NCBI GenBank assembly: GCA_963970005.1
Contig: CAXAMN010029027.1
Location: 1,347,371 to 1,411,370 of the forward strand
Length of the DNA: 64,000 nt
DNA from: Durusdinium trenchii
Lineage: Eukaryota > Sar > Dinophyceae > Suessiales > Symbiodiniaceae
Reading direction: 5' to 3'
Shown: positions 39,701-48,535 of the stretch, piece by piece
How the letters are laid out: every line of letters starts with the position of its first letter
How positions within the stretch are numbered: position 1 is the first letter of the stretch
The notes under the pieces: model-generated
What the model was told of the DNA's origin: nothing
The model's input: the letters and a program-made list of their open reading frames with translations, nothing else
Database searches by the model: none
Position numbers and translations under genes: made by a program

Positions 39701-42700
39701 TTTAGCAGACACTTGAAGAGCAGTGTAGAGGGGTCGTAGGTAGAGGGGTCGTAGCTACTTCTCCCCTTTCCATTCGAGACATGTGCAAGTGTAGTCCCTG
39801 AGAGCCAATACCCTAAAAGGATAACACAGCCAGCGTTCACAAGCCCATAGCAGACAGCACAGGCCACCCTTTATAAGTCATGGGAACCGGGTGAAAATTG
39901 CCCGGCTCCACAATGGATGGCGAGTGTGGACGCTCAATGCGACCGATGCGACCAATTAGCGAGGAATTCGTCGCTAGCTGGCTGATGTCAAGTGCAGGTG
40001 CCAGCTGCTATTTGCTATCCCCTTGAAAGTTTCCCACAGTTCGTCGTACCATGTTTGCATCCCTCACAAGTGAGGCAGGGGCACCTTGGACCACGAAGGG
40101 GACAAGAGTTTCGTTTAAAGACACTGGCATGGCATCTTAAGGCATACTCTGTCATTCGCAGGTGATTCGTTCGGGTGGTCACCAGACCCATGCCCACTGG
40201 AGCAAAAAAATGTTTGGATGAGAAAAGCTCCACAGCTCCATCCGCTCCGATCCACATAGATCCAGCCTCATCACAAGACGGAAGAGCCAGTAGACTAAGG
40301 CTGTGTAGACTAAGGACATCAGGCAAATCTGTACAGGCCTGCCTTGTGTATCTGTGCTTGGTGAGGCCATGGCAACTGGAAGCGCCGTGGCGCCGAGCCT
40401 TTGTCGTTGCTTCTGTGGAAATGGATGGCAGGAGGGGGGGCACGAGCGCGCGCCTGCTTGGCTCGTCAGTGGGGGCGGTGACTTGAAGGCTCGAAGGCAC
40501 ATGAGTTCTATATGGATAGTGTGAATAGTTGATGATACTTGAAATTCCATTCTATGGAACCAATCTTTTTCTCAAATTTCTCGTACACGTGCCAAAAAGT
40601 GCTGCAATCAGATCATATCAGATCTATCTGTGAAATTTCACTTCGAATTCAATCGACTTCTCCCATGTTTGCCTGGGTCAACCTCTGTTTGTGCTTCCAG
40701 GAGGAAGAAGATCGGACCTTTGGCTCCGTCTCGGTGGGGATCGGCTCCATCTCCTCGCTGGACGTGCCGGACGAGATGCCGGAGGCTCGTGCTCGGCTCG
40801 CGTGTGAGGTCGGGCGAGGCTGGCTCGGAGCAGGTTGGATGGGCACTCTGATGTCACTAGACTAGTCAGTCAAGAGTAGATAGATGGGTCAAGAGTAGGG
40901 ACTGGACAAGATTATTGATTCTCTTTTGAATGACTTTGTAGCCATTGCTCTTCCAAGCATCAAAAATGCCTCGGGTCTTCCTTGCCAGGTCGTTGGAATG
41001 TTGTCCTACAGCACAGAGATGGTGCGCCACGGGTCCCCGGGGAGGGAAAGGGCTAACACAGATCGGAGGCCCACTACGTCACTGGGCAACGGACTGTGCA
41101 CCTTGTTATAGGATTATAGGATTTGTGCACAAGTGGACATGGCAAGACTAATAATTGCCGCATGAGCCATGCAAGAATGTGCCAGCCAGGACCAGCCACT
41201 TCGGGGGAAGCCCATCCGTGAAGGCAGGGCAAGAGTGTGTGCAAATTAACTACGTACTTTGATTTATAGTGGATTGAGAGTAGATGACACAATAACTACA
41301 ATCCCCAAGAGGCCAAGAGGTGGTTGAAAATGGACCCCCACCTAAAGGACATCTTGAGGGTTGTGCCATCTATTCTGAAACCACTGTAGTATCATTAGTA
41401 TCTACCACACAGTCCTTGACTTTTGCGTGGTGATTTGTAGTTCCTTCGCAGGGAAACATGGGCCAGCAGTAGTATTTGTGAGGTAAACTCAAAACGCAGG
41501 ACAGATGATGTCACACACAGCCATTCTCAGTCTACAAGAAGTGCCGCTTGAAGGCGATGCGTATAATTGTGTATAAAAAAAGGACTCCAAAAACAGCAAA
41601 AACGGCGGCTGCTATGCTTGAAACCTGCAACAAGAATCAAAAAGAGTTGTGGATAGAGGGAGGGGTCGCCAACTCCTCGGCTGACAGCACCCCGCGACTG
41701 AGGCGAGTTGTGGCAGCTTTCGACGGAGGAGCGCAGCTTTGCATTTGGACATGTTGGCGGTGATGACATAAATAGGTCGAAGATGACGAAGACTTCATCA
41801 ATCTACAACTTGCCTCCCATTGTTTGTGAGGATGTTCTGGCATGTTGTCGCTTGTAGAAAAGCAGTGCCTGTTCCTTCCAAAGTTCCAGCCTTTTTGGAT
41901 GATTTTTAGAAAAATCAGCTGCTGCTGCTGCATCTCAGAGGAAAAGGTACACCTCGCCACCCTCGCCTTGCGCCTTTTGCGCAGGAGGCAATCCAAAGAG
42001 TGCGCCTCGCCTTGTACGTCAACGGCCTTGCCATCATTGGGGACATCAAGAAGGCGCCCCTGAGATGTCCAAAGGTTCGATTGATTATTTGTAGTGTAGG
42101 GAGATGTAGGGAAAATTCAATCAAATTCACAGGCTTCATATGTTGTTTCTTTTCCTATTATTTGGAGTTCACAGGCATCATCCCACTATATCCTACTTTT
42201 TTCATTTGTTTTGATCCTCCTATATCTTTGTTCCATTCATGTTTGATGTTGCTCGATACAGACAGTGCCATTCTTTGAGGGATTGCTGGACCCACATCCT
42301 GCCTTGTCCAAGGTGTGTGTCCCACTGTCCCCATTCACGGTGGCTTTGATCTCAGTCTATTTGGCATCAAACGGTGGAGATGCATCAAGAGCGGTCATGC
42401 ATCAGGTAGTTCTCGGCCTTTCATGGCACAAAAAACATTTAAAACAATACATTGCAAGGGCTACAAAAAATTGAGTGGATCCCAGATGGATAGCCGGAAG
42501 CTTGTTCATGCTACTGTAGCCTGCAAGTGCTTGTTGCTAGCCTGCATCTGAAGACATTGAGAATTCGAGAGGATACTCTATGTTCCCACAGAGGTCGATC
42601 GCATGCACATTCAAACAGATTCACTCAGCAGCTAGTAGTTGGACTTCTCAATCTACCTGCAAGTTGGAGCCCAAGTATATCCAACCTAGATCAGGTGTGC

Positions 42701-43787
42701 TAGCTTCATCTAGAGTCCAAATTGTTGAAGTTCAATTCAGGAAAACTCGATGCCAAAATCCCATCAATGTGAACTTTTGGGACGCTTTCACTTTCACAAA
42801 AATACATGAGACTGTCCAACAACTTCGGTCCGATGAGATCCTGATCCTGATCCTGATCCTTCTTCTCTCAGGTTCGCAACTGCAAGTTCCAGGCCAACAC
42901 CTGCGAGGTTCAGGCGCAGCCTCACCCGGTCCGCTGGTCCGTTCGAGTACGGCTTCGACCACCGTCCGAGTGAAGACGATTCAAAGCTGGAGGTTCCGAG
43001 TGATCCCCAAAGTAACTTGACCGTGGCACGGTTTCCAACACATGTTTAGTGGGGATTTACATTCCTATCTATGACAGGGGACCACTATAGCATACTGCAT
43101 ACTATAGCATTCATGGCTGTGAATGTGCTGATTCATGACTTCTTGAATGCCAAAGAGACTTTGGGAACTGTGGCAACGGATAATATTAGATGAAGTATTA
43201 GATGATTTGCGAAACTGTTGAGCTGTTTCACTGAATATATCTAAATATCGCGAAAGCATCATAGAAAGTCATTGTGCTTTCGAAGACCTATAGTTTGCAC
43301 CTGCTTTGTTCAAGCTGCAAAGTCCACATCGGCCTCGGGTGCCTTGTCAACTTAAATGGAGGGCGGCCATCCCTCACGTCATCCATGTTCATCCCACGAA
43401 AACCGACGAGACCGTTTCGGTGTGTTGCTCCAAGCGGACACCGAGCACCGAGCAGGAGTTCAACTCCTTCAAGATCTTCAAGGCGCGAAGCGGAGTGATT
43501 CGCCCGAGCGGAGCGGTGCGCCCGGTTCGTTCTGAGTGGGAGACCAGCCAACCAGAGTCCTGAATCTTCCTGTGGGTACTCGCAAGGGGAGAGTTGGAGG
43601 GTTGGTATGGTGGACGTGACGTCACGCAAGCTTATATGCACCAATACCCAGACGCGCCATGTATGGAATATTTGCATACATTGGGTTCAGGGGGGTTCAG
43701 GGGTCAATGTAGCCATGATAAACGACTCGTAGTTTAAAACGAAACTCTGGATGCGTTTTCGATCGCAGTGTTTCGGCCTCAGCTTGG

Positions 43788-44816
43788 ATGGAACACAGGG
43801 CCCGGGACTGCGCGTGTGACGCGTGCGCAGCCTTGGGCCGAGTGGCGTCCACTGTGGTCGACGAGGACACGGGGGACGAGTTGCGGCAGTACATCGCCAA
43901 GGTACTGGAACGCAGCTACACCAAGATCCTTGAGAAGGGTCTTGCTATCGCCCGCCGCGACGCTCGCGAAGGGCGGCCGGAAGCTCCTGGCCACAGGGAG
44001 CTTGCGGGGGAATCCACTGAGCCACCAGTGGATCCCGGTGCTGAGGTAAAAGAAGAGAAGACCGAGGCTGAGGAGGAAGCCACAAAGAAGCGGAAGAGGA
44101 GGAAAAGACGCCCCAAAGAAGAGGAAGAGGTTGCCACAAGAGAAGAGGAAAAGCCTGCCGTTGAGGAGCCTGAGATTGATAAAGCTGCAGTGGAGGACAT
44201 CGCTGCCAAAGCAGAGACTCCTGGTACGCCTTCAACGGGAGTCCCCAAGGAGAGTGACAAGGATCCCAGGACACCTTTGCCCCGCAGTCCGAAGCCCAGT
44301 GCAAACCCGTCCATTACCCTGAAAGAGAAAAAGACAAAGGGTGAGGTTGCGCCCGAGCACGAGGAGGAGCCCCGCTTGAGGTTGAGACCAAAGGCAAAAG
44401 GAAAGCCGACAAGATTGAGGAGTCGCTCAAGGGGTTACGACAAGAAGGACAAGAAGAAGAGGAGGAGCCCTAGCCCTACAGATTTACCCGAAGGGGGAGA
44501 CGGAGGAGTCTCCTCGACTACAGGTGCAGAAGCAGGTGGAGGAGCAGTTGAGGAGGAAGGACCTCCTGGAAATTGGGAGGTCAGGCCTGAACTTCCCCGG
44601 AGGCCGAAGTCGCCAGACCATCCACCGCCCCTACCTCGGCGCCCAAATAGAGGACAGCTGTGGATTGGCCCCATCCGAGCCTACAAGAATAGGCCACCAC
44701 CCAAAAAGAACAAGGGGGTGAAGAAGGACCTCAAGAACCAGAGGTATTGGGAAAGGAGAAGGCAGCAGGCTTGGGAAGACAGGCACAGGGCCTACAGGGG
44801 CGGTTCCCGCAGGTGA
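43788..44816 (+). CDS. First Gag-like basic protein of the DIRS-like element
   Basis: 342 codons from ATG 43788. The N-terminus has a CDACAAL word and a short globular helix (TGDELRQYIAKVLERSYTKI). The rest is Lys/Arg/Glu/Pro-rich and probably disordered, ending in a basic Arg/Trp-rich segment (YWERRRQQAWEDRHRAYRGG). Such composition suits RNA or DNA binding and a structural role, but no domain is recognised. Its stop TGA overlaps the ATG of the next frame (TGATG, 44814-44818), which suggests coupled reinitiation. Confidence 0.7.
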   Translation: MEHRARDCACDACAALGRVASTVVDEDTGDELRQYIAKVLERSYTKILEKGLAIARRDAREGRPEAPGHRELAGESTEPPVDPGAEVKEEKTEAEEEATKKRKRRKRRPKEEEEVATREEEKPAVEEPEIDKAAVEDIAAKAETPGTPSTGVPKESDKDPRTPLPRSPKPSANPSITLKEKKTKGEVAPEHEEEPRLRLRPKAKGKPTRLRSRSRGYDKKDKKKRRSPSPTDLPEGGDGGVSSTTGAEAGGGAVEEEGPPGNWEVRPELPRRPKSPDHPPPLPRRPNRGQLWIGPIRAYKNRPPPKKNKGVKKDLKNQRYWERRRQQAWEDRHRAYRGGSRR

Positions 44817-46198
44817 TGCCCCCGAAGAGAAGACCTGCAGCTGCGGGTCTCAGAAGAGGAGTCTTGAGGAGGCCAGCAGCGGCAGTCGATCGAGGAGGAG
44901 AAGCTTGGGGGACGTCGGGAGAGGTGAGCAGTGACACTCTCCTGGGCTGGCCATGGACACACATGCGAGGAGGCTATTGGGAGGAGGAAGTCGAGGCCAT
45001 TGGCAAAGTGTTGGAGGTGAAGCGGAAAGAGTCAGGGAGAGAGATCATCGTGAAGGTCAGTGGCACACCGTCGGAAAGCCTTTTGAAGCTGTTGAGCGGG
45101 GTGCCAAGCAGACAGTTGAGAGTCCACCTATGCCCAGATCCTTGTCCGGCACTGGTATGGGAGGATGGTTACCTACATTGCCGCCAACTCCGAGAGGCAG
45201 ATCGGGGGAGCGTTGGATGGAGCCAGAATCTCGAGGCAGCCGCAGGGGATCGAGAGGACGACGACGAGCTCCAGCAACTTCGAGCCAGTGCAGAGGAGTT
45301 GAAGCAGAAGGGAAAGGGCGTGGGTGGCCAGCACGAGAAGGCAAAGAAGGCGGAGAAGTCTCCTGGTTCATCGGGAGACGAGACCAAGAAGAAAAAGAAA
45401 AAGAGGAAGAGAGCCGCATCCCGCATCCAAGCCAAGAAGAACCTAGAGAGTCTTTTTGGCACCACCGGACTAGACCCAAAAGCAGAGGTCAGGCGAAGAG
45501 TGAAGAAGCGTGCTCGTCGGGTAGCCCGGCGCACCCGAAACAGAAAACGGGAGGGCTCATCTTCAGAGGACAACAGCAGCTCCAGCTCAAGCCTGGAGAG
45601 CTTCGAGGTGGACGACAAGGACTTGTTCGAGCCCGCAACATCGACTCAGAGAGTCTGGAAACAATGCCCAGGCGCCCTGACGATGAGCATGATCGCAGAA
45701 GCCAAGGAAGCGCTCCTGAACCAGATGGGGACACCAGGGGAGCCTATGGACGGTGCCGTCCCCGCCATCGTCACCCAGTATGTGCGACAGGTATTGATGC
45801 CTACGATGAGTGGTCCGGTGGCAAGGGAGTCCCATCATTGGGGACTCCTGTTGGATCTACTGTTGACAGGACAGGTGGCATCGGCAGCAGATCTGGGTGC
45901 GCAACGCCTCAAGGCATTGGAGGGTCATGCAAAGGGCATGAAGCCCGAGCTCCTGAGGCAATTGGAGCTGGTGGCGCAGGAGAGGCCTTCATTGAGCAGT
46001 GCAACCGAGATCATGAAGGCGGGCAAACAGGCAAACGAAGAGCAGAAGGTGTTACAGAAGGCGAGCATTCGAGAAGGACAAGACAAAGGAAAGGGCCAAT
46101 GGAGCGAGTGGAAACCAAGATTCGAGAAGGGCGAGAAAGGGGGCAAAGCAGAAAAAGGAAAGAAGGGCAAGAGCGAGGGCAAGAAGAAGGCTTCTTAG
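44816..46198 (+). CDS. Second Gag-like protein of the DIRS-like element
   Basis: From ATG 44816 (MPPKRRPAAAGLRRG) to TAG 46196. Domains in order: a Lys/Arg/Pro-Ala N-terminus, a small beta-rich region (about 45-140, with WEEEVEAIGKVLEVKRKE), a very basic central part, a Ser-rich acidic patch (SSSEDNSSSSSSLESFEVDD), then a helical domain of about 130 residues (TMSMIAEAKEALLNQ onward) that may be the capsid-like part, and a Lys/Gly tail. A start at 44747 is also open but less likely than the TGATG overlap. The same frame is used by the reverse transcriptase at 46811, with stops between. Confidence 0.7.
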   Translation: MPPKRRPAAAGLRRGVLRRPAAAVDRGGEAWGTSGEVSSDTLLGWPWTHMRGGYWEEEVEAIGKVLEVKRKESGREIIVKVSGTPSESLLKLLSGVPSRQLRVHLCPDPCPALVWEDGYLHCRQLREADRGSVGWSQNLEAAAGDREDDDELQQLRASAEELKQKGKGVGGQHEKAKKAEKSPGSSGDETKKKKKKRKRAASRIQAKKNLESLFGTTGLDPKAEVRRRVKKRARRVARRTRNRKREGSSSEDNSSSSSSLESFEVDDKDLFEPATSTQRVWKQCPGALTMSMIAEAKEALLNQMGTPGEPMDGAVPAIVTQYVRQVLMPTMSGPVARESHHWGLLLDLLLTGQVASAADLGAQRLKALEGHAKGMKPELLRQLELVAQERPSLSSATEIMKAGKQANEEQKVLQKASIREGQDKGKGQWSEWKPRFEKGEKGGKAEKGKKGKSEGKKKAS

Positions 46199-46827
46199 GC
46201 AAAAACCTCAATGAGGCAGGCAGCAAGAGGAAGATACACAGTGGCAGTGGCGATATGAGTACACGGGAGGGACCCAGTGGCAGGGCCTCTCCTGGTGGTT
46301 GGGGCAATGAGGAGAGCAAGCAAAGCGCTCCTGGGCGCCCTCCAGCTCCTGGTGGCAGGGAGCCCGGAGGTGAGCGAGGGAGCATGGTTTTTGAAGTGGA
46401 CGGGCCAGCTAGCGCACCTCGACCACTACAGTTTCACGAATTGACGCATGATGATACTTTACAGCAGCCAGCCTGGCCTGAGGCTACAGGACTTCCTTTG
46501 GGAGACACTGGAACCATGGCTGGAAGCAACGGGCTGCGCTCTTCGACGCCGAGCACTATTGATGAGGTATTTCGCAGGGCCTTGGGCACTATGATGTGTG
46601 AGAACAAGATGCGCTCCAACATGGGCGAGGCAGCCGTGGTCGGAGGAGATCTTATGCCTTTGCCTGTGCCCCAGGACGACCTGCGGCTGGCAGCAACAGT
46701 GGCCAGCTTGAACCTTTTGGGAGGTTGGAACAGCCGGCCTCCTGGAGTTGTCACCTCGGACCTCCAGCGTTCGGCGTTGAAAAATTTGAGCGAGCTTTTG
46801 GGCACATGGCATGTGGCGTGTTGGTGA
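46199..46827 (+). CDS. Frame linking Gag and reverse transcriptase
   Basis: After the gag stop, another frame is open (it is also open through most of gag, from 44953) and reads protein-like sequence: MVFEVDGPASAPRPLQFHEL, then IDEVFRRALGTMMCENKM and DDLRLAATVASLNLLGGW. It ends at 46827, overlapping the reverse transcriptase frame by 17 nt. It probably encodes the N-terminal extension of the reverse transcriptase. How ribosomes enter it is unclear. Within gag the frame is open partly because the sequence is T-poor, so only the part after 46199 is supported. Confidence 0.5.
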
Positions 46828-48061
46828 ACATGATATTTGTTTTGACGATTTCTTTAAGAGAAAATCGGTTGACTACCTGGGCGACGAAGTGAAAGTGGCG
46901 ATGACTATGAATTGGCAAGCTATTTGTGACTCCTTTCCCCAAGAAGTAGGGTGTCTTGAACTGGAACGTTTTTGCCGCCTTGGGACCCTTGAGTACGTGT
47001 CAAAGTTTGAAGATTACCTCTTACCCCCTGAAGACTGGAAGTATGTGAAGCCGCCTAGGGTTATGGTGGAGAAGGATGGGTGGCCAGAGCTCTGTCAGGG
47101 ACTGCTGGAGAGGAATGTCTGTGATGTTATGCCCATCGATCAACTTTGTCATGTTGAAGGGAAACCCTTGTTGAACGGCATGTTCTCAGTTGGGAAAGGT
47201 GAGTTCAAAAACGGGCTGGAAACGCAGAGATTGATTATGAATCTTATACCAGTGAATTCCCTATGCAGATCTTTGGCGGGAGATATTGCGACACTCCCGG
47301 GCATTGCGGGACTGTCTGGTTTCCTCCTCGAAGCGGGGGAGGTGGTGCTCCTCAGCAGTGAGGATATTTGGTGTTTCTTTTACCTGTTTGGAGTGCCAGA
47401 GCAGTGGAAAAGGTATTTAGGGTTCAACAAGCTGGTGCCACCTGAACTTGTTCCTCGGCAGTTTGAAGGGAAGGACTGTGTCTTGGTGGCAAAGGTTCTA
47501 CCCATGGGTTTCCTCAACAGTGTTTCCATTGCCCAGCATGTCCACAGGAACGTGGTCAAGTGGGCAGCCATGGCAGGTGTAGGCGGAGAATGTGAGATGC
47601 GGAGAGACAGGACTCTGAGCTCAGGTAGTTCATTGTACCGGATCTATTTAGATAACTTTGACTTCCTGGAGCGAACTGAGAAGGGACTAGCTGATAGGAT
47701 CAAAGGTGAGGTTGCAGACCCCGTCCAGCAGGTGCGGGCGCAATATGAAAGCATGGGACTGCCCAGGCACCCGAAGAAATCTGCGCAGAGATCACTCCAA
47801 GGGGAAGTGCAGGGAGCATGGTTGGATGGAGAGGCTGGTTTCGCCATTCCCAAGCCGGAGAAGGTCCAGGTCTACTGTAAGCTGGCAGATGAGTTGATCC
47901 GTAGGGGTCAATCTACACTACGGGAGTTGCAGGTAGTATGCGGGGGTTTCATCTACATCTGTATGTTTCGCAGGGCACTTCTGAGTGGGTTGAACGAGGT
48001 GTTTGTGCACATGCAGCAGTTTGAAGGTGAGGCACCCGTGGTGCGCCTGGCGTTGCCTTGA
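46811..48061 (+). CDS. DIRS-like reverse transcriptase
   Basis: 416 codons. Fingers: QRLIMNLIPVN (residues 139-149). Motif A: LLSSEDIWCFFYLF, with catalytic D185. Motif B: LPMGFLNSVSIAQHV (230-244). Motif C: YRIYLDNFDF, where the usual Y-x-D-D is Y-L-D-N (279-282). Thumb and connection follow, ending near GGFIYICMFRRALL. The enzyme would copy element RNA into DNA. It stops at TGA 48059, but the same frame continues into the RNase H start without change, so the TGA is either a nonsense mutation or a readthrough site. The start is uncertain because the preceding frame overlaps it by 17 nt. Confidence 0.85.
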   Translation: MWRVGEHDICFDDFFKRKSVDYLGDEVKVAMTMNWQAICDSFPQEVGCLELERFCRLGTLEYVSKFEDYLLPPEDWKYVKPPRVMVEKDGWPELCQGLLERNVCDVMPIDQLCHVEGKPLLNGMFSVGKGEFKNGLETQRLIMNLIPVNSLCRSLAGDIATLPGIAGLSGFLLEAGEVVLLSSEDIWCFFYLFGVPEQWKRYLGFNKLVPPELVPRQFEGKDCVLVAKVLPMGFLNSVSIAQHVHRNVVKWAAMAGVGGECEMRRDRTLSSGSSLYRIYLDNFDFLERTEKGLADRIKGEVADPVQQVRAQYESMGLPRHPKKSAQRSLQGEVQGAWLDGEAGFAIPKPEKVQVYCKLADELIRRGQSTLRELQVVCGGFIYICMFRRALLSGLNEVFVHMQQFEGEAPVVRLALP

Positions 48062-48064
48062 GCG

Positions 48065-48535
48065 GTGAAGGTGGAGCTCTCAAGATTCATTGCGTTGTGT
48101 CCCTTAGGCCAGATGGATTTTCGAACTTCTGTGGATGGCGTGGTGACTTGTTCGGATGCTTCGACCCTGGGGGGCGGTGCGTGCTCATCTGTTGGTCTAA
48201 GTGACTATGGTATGGCTGCGTTGAACGCCGAAGTAAGGGGTGATGTGCCTGAGGCTCACGACCTGGTCCAAGTTTTGACCGTAGGGTTGTTTGATGGTAT
48301 AGGTGCACTCCGGGTTGCTTGTGATCTACTTGGCTTGCCTATGGCCGGCCACGTCAGTATTGAGAAGGATCCAAAAAGGCGTAGAGTAGTTGAAAGCTAT
48401 TTCCCCGAGACAGACTTCTTTGAGGACGTGGTCGACTTTGGAAGCAAGGAGGTGGCTGAGCTTGCGCTAAAGTACAGCAACGTAGGTGTCGTGCTGGTGG
48501 GCGCAGGCCCCCATGTCAAGGAGTCAGCGGACTGA
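48065..48535 (+). pseudogene. Start of RNase H followed by C5 methyltransferase motif I
   Basis: In frame with the reverse transcriptase after the TGA. Residues 18-50 (MDFRTSVDGVVTCSDASTLG...) look like the first beta strand and turn of RNase H, with catalytic Asp in SDAS. From residue about 70 it becomes a DNA cytosine-C5 methyltransferase: VGLFDGIGALRVA is the AdoMet-binding motif I, EKDP fits motif II, and DFFEDV motif III. At VLVGAG the frame runs off. The catalytic PCQ motif IV lies in the next frame after a C5 run at 48508-48512, implying a one-nucleotide loss or a -1 slip. Confidence 0.8.

Larger units (their letters stand above)
34852..43787. other. Repeat-rich stretch without recognisable genes
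   Basis: No supported gene. Listed separately are the palindrome and duplicated segment near 36.1 kb, two inverted TAAGGC/GCCTTA arrays, and an ACTAGT minisatellite at 36.65-36.76 kb. A plus-strand frame at 37,685-37,960 has protein-like composition (PHSADGVPTGVPCRNETADL) but no further support. A (GA)n tract lies at 39,537-39,550 and a short GATCCT repeat at 42,838-42,860. Confidence 0.4.

Noticed and set aside
44953..46198. The part of the long alternative frame lying within gag
   Set aside because: The region is poor in T, so stops are rare in any frame, and the sequence is Arg/Gly/Glu-rich without domains. Only the section after 46199 was kept.
43916..46385. Minus-strand frames opposite the Gag-like genes
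   Set aside because: They mirror the Lys/Glu-rich coding strand as Leu/Ser/Phe/Pro-rich sequence and carry no motif.
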